Source of the DNA: Pseudomonadota bacterium
GTDB taxonomy: Bacteria; Pseudomonadota; Alphaproteobacteria; Acetobacterales; Acetobacteraceae
NCBI GenBank assembly: GCA_021808985.1
Contig: JAKBAQ010000167.1
Coordinates: forward strand, 1 to 6,337
Length of the DNA stretch: 6,337 bases
Direction of reading: 5' to 3'
Under the pieces are notes generated by a model. It saw only the letters and a program-made list of their open reading frames with translations, had not been told where the DNA came from and made no database searches. The position numbers and the translations under genes were made by a program. Positions within the stretch are counted from its first letter, which is position 1. Every line of letters begins with the position of its first letter. Shown piece by piece: positions 1 through 5,584 of the stretch.

Positions 1-349
1 CGAGCGACCAGCCCACCACCACCACCCGCCCCGGCAGCCGGTCCAGAAGCTCGCCGATATCCTCCCCGCGCCGCACCGGGTCATACCCGTCCCGGCTCAC
101 CTCTGATCGCCCCTGCCCGCGCGGGTCGAACTCCACCACCCGGTAATGCTGGCTGAAATAGCGGGCCTGCGGCGCGAAAATCCACCCCGGCATGGTCCAT
201 CCCGGCACGAACACGATCACCGGCGCACCCTTCGGCCCCACTTCGCTATAATGCAGCCGCGTGCCGTCCGATGCGTTGAAGTAATAATCCCGCGCCCAGC
301 CCGGCCCGGCGAGGCCGCAAAACACCACGAGCAGGAGCAAAAACCGCAT
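1..349 (-). CDS. Exported alpha/beta-hydrolase, N-terminal 116 residues (runs off window)
   Basis: This is the first 116 codons of a gene that continues past position 1; it starts at the ATG at 349-347. Residues 1-19 look like a signal peptide (MRFLLLLVVF, then a likely cleavage after GWA), so the enzyme probably acts outside the cytoplasm. The rest shows the alpha/beta-hydrolase order: a beta strand and oxyanion-hole segment VIVFVPGW (44-51), the FDPRGQGRS turn (74-82), and a nucleophile elbow GWSL at 113-116. The next base is G, consistent with GWSLG and a catalytic Ser115. The acid and histidine of the triad lie outside the window, so the substrate (ester, lipid, lactone or epoxide) cannot be named. 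It lies 37 bp downstream of the MFS transporter on the same strand and is probably cotranscribed with it. Fold assignment is firm; specific function is unknown. Confidence 0.85.
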   Translation of the reverse strand, partial: MRFLLLLVVFCGLAGPGWARDYYFNASDGTRLHYSEVGPKGAPVIVFVPGWTMPGWIFAPQARYFSQHYRVVEFDPRGQGRSEVSRDGYDPVRRGEDIGELLDRLPGRVVVVGWSL

Positions 350-371
350 GCCCCAGTCTGCCTCCCTGGGC
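350..371 (-). promoter_or_regulatory. Ribosome binding site of the hydrolase, in a small hairpin loop
   Basis: On the minus strand GGAGG at 365-361 is a good Shine-Dalgarno core, 11 nt from the ATG at 349. That spacing is slightly long. It is flanked by CCCAG (370-366) and CTGGG (356-352), which can pair into a 5-bp stem with the GGAGG in the 9-nt loop. The structure is short, and any effect on translation is inference. There is no T tract, so it is not a convincing terminator for the upstream transporter gene. Confidence 0.4.
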
Positions 372-386
372 GCGCGGTCTGTCAAA

Positions 387-1664
387 TCAAAAAACGCGCC
401 GCCCGCTCATGGCCGCGCCGCGCCGCACGGTCAGGAAAATCCACCACGTCACCAGCGCATTCCCCGCCGCCGCGCCCAGCAGCACGGCCGGGGCGCCCAC
501 CCCCCTGGCGTAGAGCAGCGCCGTCAGCCCCGCCGCCAGCACGCTCGCCAGCGCGTTCATCACATTATTCGCCCCCACCATCCGCGCCCGGTGCGAGGCC
601 GCCGAGCATTCCTGCAGCAGCACATACAGCGGCACCGAGAACGCCCCCCCGCACACCGCCAGCAGCAGCAAATCGGCCAGCATATGCCACCCGGCAAGGC
701 ACCCCAGCACCGCCGCCACCGTGCCCAGCCGCCCCGCATGCAGCGCGGTGAACGCAAAATCCGCGGTGAACACTGAAACCCCAACCCCCGCCGCCGCCAC
801 ATAGGCCAGCAGCGCCGCATCCCTCACGAACCGCGCCACCGCCAGCGAGCCAACCCCCACCCCCACGGCGAACACGCCCAGCATCAGCGTCACCACATGG
901 CCATCGGCGTGCAAAAGCGCGCGCGCCAGGGTGGGAAACGCCGCCAGCAGCGTCGCCCCCACCGCCCAGAACCAGCTTATCCCGTAAATCGCGAACCACA
1001 CCGGCGCGTTCTCCCGCGCCAGGCGCACCAGAGCCCAGGTCTCGGCGGCGAAATTCCACCCCGGCCGCAATTGCGGCTGCACGCTTGGCGCCGGCGGAAT
1101 CCGGTACGCCGCTACAATTCCCAGCGCCGCCACGCCCAGGCACGCGCCCGAGGCCGCCAGCGCCCCATCGGGCAGCAGCAGCAGCACGCCGCCCAGCACG
1201 GTGCCGAGCAAAATCCCGATGAACGTGCCCGCCTCCACCAGCCCGTTGCCCGCCACCAGCTCCTGCTCGCTGAGATGATCCGGCAAAATCCCGTATTTCA
1301 GCGGCGAGAAGAACGCCGCCTGCACCCCCAGCCCGAACAGCACCGCCAGCAGCACGCTGAAGCTCCCGCTCAAAAACCCCAGGCTCGCCAGCGCCATCAG
1401 CCCCAGCTCCCAGAATTTCACCAGCCGGATCACGCCGGATTTCTCATGCGCATCGGCAATCTGCCCGGCGGTGGCTGAAAACACGGCATAAGGCGCCAGA
1501 AACACCCCGCCCGAGAGCGCCACCACCACCGGCCCCAGATGCGCCAGCCGGAACAGCGCCAGCACCACCAGCGCGTTCTTGAACATATTGTCGTTCAGCG
1601 CGCCCAGCGCCTGGGTCCAGAACAACGGCGCGAACCGGCGCGCGCGCATCAGCTCCTTAAGCAC
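387..1664 (-). CDS. LplT/Aas-type MFS transporter (probable lysophospholipid-family carrier)
   Basis: A 425-residue polytopic membrane protein with about 11-12 hydrophobic segments spread along its whole length. Hallmarks of the LplT / Aas N-terminal MFS branch are visible. They are GALNDNMFKNALVV (21-34) in the first helix, GQIADAHEK (67-75) as the motif-A loop, FFSPLKYGILPDHL (118-131) followed by GNGLVEAGTFIGILLGT (139-155), and VPLYVLLQECS...RARMVGANNVMNAL (344-371). Family members flip lysophospholipids across the inner membrane for re-acylation; transport of that substrate here is inferred from family only. The protein stops after the MFS domain, with no fused PlsC acyltransferase or acyl-ACP synthetase domain as in full-length Aas proteins. 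The start is uncertain. The GTG at 1664 begins 12 bp after the oxidoreductase stop and gives the N-terminus LKELMRARRF. The ATG at 1649 would give 420 residues but sits only 3 nt after an AAGGAG. I favour GTG with coupling to the upstream stop. Confidence 0.88.
   Translation of the reverse strand: MLKELMRARRFAPLFWTQALGALNDNMFKNALVVLALFRLAHLGPVVVALSGGVFLAPYAVFSATAGQIADAHEKSGVIRLVKFWELGLMALASLGFLSGSFSVLLAVLFGLGVQAAFFSPLKYGILPDHLSEQELVAGNGLVEAGTFIGILLGTVLGGVLLLLPDGALAASGACLGVAALGIVAAYRIPPAPSVQPQLRPGWNFAAETWALVRLARENAPVWFAIYGISWFWAVGATLLAAFPTLARALLHADGHVVTLMLGVFAVGVGVGSLAVARFVRDAALLAYVAAAGVGVSVFTADFAFTALHAGRLGTVAAVLGCLAGWHMLADLLLLAVCGGAFSVPLYVLLQECSAASHRARMVGANNVMNALASVLAAGLTALLYARGVGAPAVLLGAAAGNALVTWWIFLTVRRGAAMSGRRVF
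1653..1659 (-). promoter_or_regulatory. Shine-Dalgarno-like TAAGGAG inside the transporter's 5' end
   Basis: On the minus strand TAAGGAG is followed by CTG and then ATG at 1649-1647. The run TAAGGAGCTGATG matches the anti-Shine-Dalgarno complement TAAGGAGGTGATC at 11 of 13 positions. It lies downstream of the GTG at 1664, so it cannot serve that start, and its 3-nt spacing to the internal ATG is shorter than usual. It may be fortuitous (codons AAG GAG) or may mark the ATG as the real or a second start. Confidence 0.3.
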
Positions 1665-1676
1665 TGGTACGCCGTT

Positions 1677-2648
1677 TCAGGGCAGCAGCACCGTGCTGCC
1701 GGTGGTCTTGCGGGCCTCCAGCGCCTCATGCGCGGCGGCGGCGTTCTCCAGCGGAAAGGTCTGGTTCACCTGGATTTTCACGACGCCCGAGGCCACCGCC
1801 TCGAACAGGCTGGCGCTGGCGGCGCGCAGGTCGGCTGTCGCGGCGGTATAGGTGGCGAAGTTCGGCCGCGTGAGGAACAGGCTGCCCTTGGCCGCGAGCA
1901 GGCTGAGATCAACCGGCGGCACCGGGCCGGAGGCATTGCCGTAGCTCACCATCATGCCCAGCGGCGCCAGGCAGTCCAGGCTGGCGTTAAACGTGTCGCG
2001 CCCCACGCTGTCATACACCACGGCCGTCATCGCCCCGCCGGTAATGCGCTTCACCTCCGCCGCCAGCCCGTTATAGCCAACAATGGTGTGCTTCGCCCCG
2101 TTCGCCGCCGCCAGCGCCGCCTTCTCGGGGGTTGAGACCACGCCGATCACATTGGCGCCGATATGGCTGGCCCACTGGCACAGTATCAGCCCCACCCCCC
2201 CGGCCGCCGCATGCACCAGAATATTCTGCCCCGCCTGCACCCTGAAGGTGCGGTGCAGCAGATATTGCGCGGTCATCCCGGCCAGCATCATCGCGGCGGC
2301 GGTCTTGCTGTCGATGCTCTCCGGCAGCTTCACCAGCCGGTCAGCGTTTATCACGCGCTCCGTCGCATACGCGCCGAGCGGCCCGCCAGCATAGGCCACG
2401 CGCTCGCCGGGGCGCAAATCGCGCACCTCCTCGCCCACCGCCAGCACCACGCCCGCCCCCTCCATGCCCAGGGTCGCCGGCAGCTGGGTCTTGTAGAGCC
2501 CGGTGCGGAAATAAACGTCGATATAATTCAGCCCCACCGCCTCATGGCGGATCAGCGCCTCCGCCGGGCCGGGCTGCGGTGTCGGCACCTGCTCCCACTT
2601 CATCACCTCCGGCCCGCCGACGGCATGGATACGTATGGCTTTGCTCAT
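1677..2648 (-). CDS. qor: NADPH:quinone oxidoreductase, zinc-free MDR family (zeta-crystallin/QOR type)
   Basis: A 323-residue cytoplasmic medium-chain reductase expected to reduce quinones or other activated carbonyls with NADPH. The N-terminal GroES-like catalytic domain has GLNYIDVYFRTGLY (39-52), GMEGAGVVLAVG (61-72) and PGERVAYAG (80-88). The Rossmann domain has HAAAGGVG (146-153), the nucleotide-binding signature of quinone oxidoreductases. The length is typical of the family. Only two cysteines are visible (157 and 226), and neither the structural nor the catalytic zinc ligands of alcohol dehydrogenases are present, which places it in the zinc-independent QOR branch. The ATG at 2648 is chosen because it gives the standard N-terminus MSKAIRIHAVGGPEV, overlaps the ogt stop as ATGA, and has a GGAG 10 nt upstream. 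An open reading frame continues upstream to 2888, but that part is out-of-frame ogt sequence. Third-position usage is less G-biased than in the hrpB and transporter genes. Confidence 0.93.
   Translation of the reverse strand: MSKAIRIHAVGGPEVMKWEQVPTPQPGPAEALIRHEAVGLNYIDVYFRTGLYKTQLPATLGMEGAGVVLAVGEEVRDLRPGERVAYAGGPLGAYATERVINADRLVKLPESIDSKTAAAMMLAGMTAQYLLHRTFRVQAGQNILVHAAAGGVGLILCQWASHIGANVIGVVSTPEKAALAAANGAKHTIVGYNGLAAEVKRITGGAMTAVVYDSVGRDTFNASLDCLAPLGMMVSYGNASGPVPPVDLSLLAAKGSLFLTRPNFATYTAATADLRAASASLFEAVASGVVKIQVNQTFPLENAAAAHEALEARKTTGSTVLLP
2645..2648 (-). promoter_or_regulatory. ATGA stop/start overlap coupling ogt and qor
   Basis: On the minus strand the qor ATG (2648-2646) overlaps the ogt TGA (2647-2645). 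Such 4-bp overlaps usually mean translation of the second gene is coupled to termination of the first. A GGAG sits 10 nt upstream of the ATG within the last ogt codons and may help reinitiation. Confidence 0.85.
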
Positions 2649-3103
2649 CGGCTCTTGGCTCCGGCCAGTTTTTCCAGTTCCAGCAGGGCGCGCTTGGTCA
2701 CCAGCCCTTCGCCGCCCGAATAGCCCCCAAGCCCGGCGGTGCCGACCACGCGGTGGCACGGGATCAGTATCGGGATGGGATTGGCCGCGTTCGCCCCCCC
2801 GGCGGAGCGCGCCGAGCCGCCGGCCTCGCGGGCGATATCGGCATAGCTGCGCGTCTGCCCCGCCGGAATCCGCCGCAGCGCCGCCCACACTTTCTGCCGG
2901 TAGGGGCTGCCGGACGGGTTCAGCGGCAGATCATCAGGCAGGGCCTCGCCGTCAAAATACGCCTCCAGCGCCGCCTTGGCGCGCACCAGCACGGGCGAGG
3001 GCTCCTGCAGGCTGCCCCACCCCCATTCCAGGGCGACGATTTTTTCATCCTCCGCGAACAGGGTCAGATCGCCGACCGGCGAGTGCATGGAGAGACTGGA
3101 CAT
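2645..3103 (-). CDS. ogt: Methylated-DNA--[protein]-cysteine S-methyltransferase
   Basis: A suicide DNA-repair protein that transfers the alkyl group from O6-alkylguanine (and O4-alkylthymine) to its own cysteine. Read from the ATG at 3103 it has 152 residues, the usual length for stand-alone Ogt proteins. The N-terminal ferredoxin-like domain begins HSPVGDLTLF (7-16). The C-terminal domain contains Tyr87 in TRSYADIA, the arginine finger Arg99 in SARSAGGANAANP, and the active-site PCHR at 115-118 with Cys116 as methyl acceptor, followed by GGYSGG (126-131). All core residues are intact. There is no Ada-type N-terminal domain. The start is not certain: TTG at 3139, GTG at 3112 and ATG at 3088 are in frame, and none has a well-placed Shine-Dalgarno. 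ATG 3103 best matches the family N-terminus. It lies 42 bp after hrpB and overlaps qor by 4 bp, so it is probably translated from an operon message. Confidence 0.93.
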   Translation of the reverse strand: MSSLSMHSPVGDLTLFAEDEKIVALEWGWGSLQEPSPVLVRAKAALEAYFDGEALPDDLPLNPSGSPYRQKVWAALRRIPAGQTRSYADIAREAGGSARSAGGANAANPIPILIPCHRVVGTAGLGGYSGGEGLVTKRALLELEKLAGAKSR

Positions 3104-3145
3104 GGTTTGCACGCTAATCTTTGCCCCGGCCCGGATCAAGCGCCG

Positions 3146-5539
3146 TTATTTCCAAGGCTCCTCCGGCCAGTCATGCCGCGGGTAGCGCCCGCGCATGTCG
3201 CGCCTGGCATCCGCCCAGCCGCCGCGCCAGAACCCGGCCAGATCCGCGGTGATCGCAATCGGCCGCCCGGCCGGCGAGAGCAGCGCGATCTGCAACGCCA
3301 CCTTGCCCCCCGCCAGCCTGGGCGTCGCATCCAGCCCGTAGAACGCCTTCGCCCGCGCCGCGGCCACCGGCACCGGCCCGGTATAATCCACCCGCACCTC
3401 GCCCTGCGGCAGTTTCAGCGCCACGGGCAGCTCCCTGTCCAGCCGCAGCGCCTGCTCGCGGGTCATCATCCCCCGCAGCACCGCCACCAGATCAACCCCC
3501 TTCACCTCGCGCAGATGATTCATCCCCGCCAGATACGGCGCCAGCCATTCCTCAACCCCCGCCGCCAGCCCCGCGCGTGACAAATCCGGATAGTCCGGGT
3601 CCACCCCGCGCATCACCGCCACCCGGGCGCACAGGTTTTCCGCCGCCTCGCTCCAGTCCAGCGCCTCCAGCCGGGTGGCCAGCGCCCTGGCCAGCGCCGC
3701 CTGCACTTCCTCAGGCTCCGGCGGCAGATATTTGTCAGTGAGCACCAGCGCCCCCAGCCGCACCCGCTCACGCAGCACCACCCCGCCGCTCGCCGGGTCA
3801 AACCCTGATTCGCGCACCCGCTTGCAGCGCGCCCGCAGCACGGGGGGCAGATCCTCCGCATCCAGCCCCGCCGCCAGGCGAATTTTCGCGCCCTTGGCCT
3901 CCAGCGAGGCCACCACCAGCAGCCGCGCCCGCCGCAGCGGATCGGTTGCGCCCAGCGCGCCGCTGCCCCCGCCGGATAACCTGTAAGACCCCGGCTCCCC
4001 CCGCGCCTGGCCGATGCGGTCCGGAAACGCCGCCGCCAGCAGCGCCCCGGCATCGCCCGTCCCCGGCACCGGCCCCACGCCCAGCCGGTTGCGGTAAATT
4101 TTCGCCGCCTGGCGCACCCGCGCCAGCCCGGCCCGCTCGCCGTCTATCTTCCCCGCCAGCGCCTCCAGCCGCAGCATGATATCCGCCGAGGCATCCCGCC
4201 CCAGCACATCGCGCTCCTCCAAAATCGCCGCAATATCCGCCGCCAGCGCGCGCTCGCCCCGGCTCGTCCCGGCCAGCATCATCGCCGCCAGCCGGGGTGC
4301 GGCGCGCAGCCGCGCCATCTCGCGCCCCAGCGGGGTAATCCGCCCGCTGGCCTCCAGCGCGCCCAGCTCCTCCAGCAGCGCGCGCGCCACCTTGGCCGCT
4401 CCCGGCGGCGGCGCGTCCACAAACGGCAGGCTCTCGCTTTTCTCGCCCCAGGCCGCGCAGGCCAGCTCCAGCGCGGAGAGTTCTGCCTCCAGAATTTCCG
4501 GCGTCTCAAACCCCGGCAGCCCCCGGTGCAGCGCCTCCGACCATAACCGTATCGCCACCCCCGGCCCTTGCCGCCCCGCGCGCCCGGCCCGCTGCACCGC
4601 CGCCGCGCGGCTTATCCGCAAGGTGGTCAGCCGGGTCAGCCCGCTCGCCACATCCAGCTTTGGCGCGCGGCGAAACCCGCCATCGATCACAATTCTCACC
4701 CCCGGCACGGTCAGCGACGTCTCGGCGATCGAGGTCGCCAGCACCACCCGGCGCTGCTCATGCGCGCGCAACGCCAAATCCTGCGCCGCCGGCGCCAAAT
4801 CTCCGTGCAACGGCAGCACCAGCGCGGGCGCGCCCTGCAACGCCGCCTGCGTGCGCCGTATCTCCGCCATGCCCGGCAGAAACACCAGCACATCGCCCTT
4901 ATGCGCCACCAGCGCCTCGCGCACCGCCTTCGCCGCCGCCTCGGGCAGCTCCCGCGCGGTGGGAATATCGCGCTTGCTGTGGCTCACCGCCACCTCATGC
5001 ATCCGCCCGTCGCTCTCGATCACCGCCGCCTCCAGCAGCCCCGCGATCTTCTGCGCCTCCGCCGTGGCGGACATCGCCAATATCCGCAGTTCCGGGCGCA
5101 AGGTGCGCTGCAAATCCAGCACCAGCGCCAGGCCAAGGTCCGCCTCCAGGCCGCGCTCATGCACCTCGTCGAAAATCACCAGCGCCACCCCGCTCAAGCC
5201 CGGATCGGCCAGCAGCCGGCTGGTCAGCAGCCCTTCGGTGATCACCTCCACCACCGTCTCGCCCGAAACCGCGCTCTCCAGCCGGGTGCGGAAGCCCACG
5301 CGCCGCCCCACTTCCTCGCTCAGCATGCCCGCCATGCGCTGCGCCGCCGCGCGCGCCGCCAGCCGGCGCGGCTCCAGCAGCAGAATTTTGCCTCCCACCC
5401 CGGCGCGCAGCAGCGCCAGTGGCACCAGCGTGGTCTTGCCCGCGCCGGGCGGCGCCACCAGCACGGCGTTTTTCGCCTGCCCCAGCAAGCATTCCAGCAG
5501 CGCCGGGAGCACATCATTCACAGGTAAATCGTCGGTCAT
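3146..5539 (-). CDS. hrpB: ATP-dependent RNA helicase HrpB (DEAH/RHA family)
   Basis: A 797-residue superfamily-2 helicase, near the usual length for HrpB. Motifs occur in order: Walker A APPGAGKTT (29-37), LEPRRLAARAAAQR (55-68), TEGLL (101-105), DEVHERG (124-130, DEVH rather than DEAH), SAT (157-159), VFLPG (219-223), ATSIAETSLTVPGV (268-281) and QRAGRAGR (316-323). After the helicase core come the helical winged-helix/ratchet-type region (about 380-480) and the HrpB-specific C-terminal domain, ending YPRHDWPEEPW (786-796), a characteristic tail. It should unwind or remodel RNA; the physiological substrate of HrpB is poorly defined. The ATG at 5539 gives the standard N-terminus just before the helicase core. 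The frame stays open to 5749, but that extension is antisense to the ScsB-like gene and of low-complexity composition. No strong Shine-Dalgarno precedes the ATG, only a GGGGG 2 nt away. It is the first gene of the minus-strand unit. Confidence 0.95.
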   Translation of the reverse strand: MTDDLPVNDVLPALLECLLGQAKNAVLVAPPGAGKTTLVPLALLRAGVGGKILLLEPRRLAARAAAQRMAGMLSEEVGRRVGFRTRLESAVSGETVVEVITEGLLTSRLLADPGLSGVALVIFDEVHERGLEADLGLALVLDLQRTLRPELRILAMSATAEAQKIAGLLEAAVIESDGRMHEVAVSHSKRDIPTARELPEAAAKAVREALVAHKGDVLVFLPGMAEIRRTQAALQGAPALVLPLHGDLAPAAQDLALRAHEQRRVVLATSIAETSLTVPGVRIVIDGGFRRAPKLDVASGLTRLTTLRISRAAAVQRAGRAGRQGPGVAIRLWSEALHRGLPGFETPEILEAELSALELACAAWGEKSESLPFVDAPPPGAAKVARALLEELGALEASGRITPLGREMARLRAAPRLAAMMLAGTSRGERALAADIAAILEERDVLGRDASADIMLRLEALAGKIDGERAGLARVRQAAKIYRNRLGVGPVPGTGDAGALLAAAFPDRIGQARGEPGSYRLSGGGSGALGATDPLRRARLLVVASLEAKGAKIRLAAGLDAEDLPPVLRARCKRVRESGFDPASGGVVLRERVRLGALVLTDKYLPPEPEEVQAALARALATRLEALDWSEAAENLCARVAVMRGVDPDYPDLSRAGLAAGVEEWLAPYLAGMNHLREVKGVDLVAVLRGMMTREQALRLDRELPVALKLPQGEVRVDYTGPVPVAAARAKAFYGLDATPRLAGGKVALQIALLSPAGRPIAITADLAGFWRGGWADARRDMRGRYPRHDWPEEPWK

Positions 5540-5584
5540 CGCCCCCGGATACCACCACAAGCCCAACCGTGCGATATTCCCCCC
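5540..5584. promoter_or_regulatory. Divergent 45-bp intergenic region between hrpB and the ScsB-like gene
   Basis: This is the whole space between the two divergent start codons, so any promoters either overlap here or extend into the coding sequences. It contains the only A/T-richer patch nearby (GATATT at 5573-5578 and flanks). On the plus strand GATATT is preceded by TGC, giving an extended -10-like TGnGATATT. A typical start of transcription 7 nt downstream would fall on the A of the plus-strand ATG at 5585. No good -35 is seen. On the minus strand the same patch reads AATATC and could serve hrpB. Positions of both promoters are inference. Confidence 0.4.

Larger units (their letters stand above)
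1..5539 (-). other. Probable transcription unit hrpB-ogt-qor-MFS-hydrolase
   Basis: Five same-strand genes follow one another with gaps of 42 bp, a 4-bp overlap, 12 bp and 37 bp. No terminator-like hairpin with a T tract and no convincing internal promoter was seen in any gap. Cotranscription is inferred from spacing alone; the downstream end lies outside the window. Confidence 0.6.

Noticed and set aside
350..386. Rho-independent terminator after the transporter gene
   Set aside because: The stem is only 5 bp and no T tract follows it in the direction of transcription.
146..751. Plus-strand open frame opposite the hydrolase and transporter
   Set aside because: It yields a Pro/Ala/Arg-rich product and is antisense to two well-supported coding regions.
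2649..2888. N-terminal extension of qor by 80 codons
   Set aside because: This stretch is out-of-frame ogt coding sequence covering the PCHR region; the ATG at 2648 gives the normal QOR N-terminus.
3104..3145. Separate promoter for ogt in the hrpB-ogt gap
   Set aside because: A TTGATC at 3139-3134 resembles a -35, but nothing at suitable spacing resembles a -10 well enough.
2579..3580. A 333-codon plus-strand open frame across qor, ogt and hrpB
   Set aside because: It runs antisense to three genes with intact catalytic motifs and has an Arg/Pro/Gln-rich shadow-like composition.
4568..5527. A 319-codon plus-strand open frame opposite hrpB
   Set aside because: It is antisense to the helicase motifs; its Arg/Gln/His-rich, low-complexity product is what GC-rich antisense frames give, and no family resemblance was seen.
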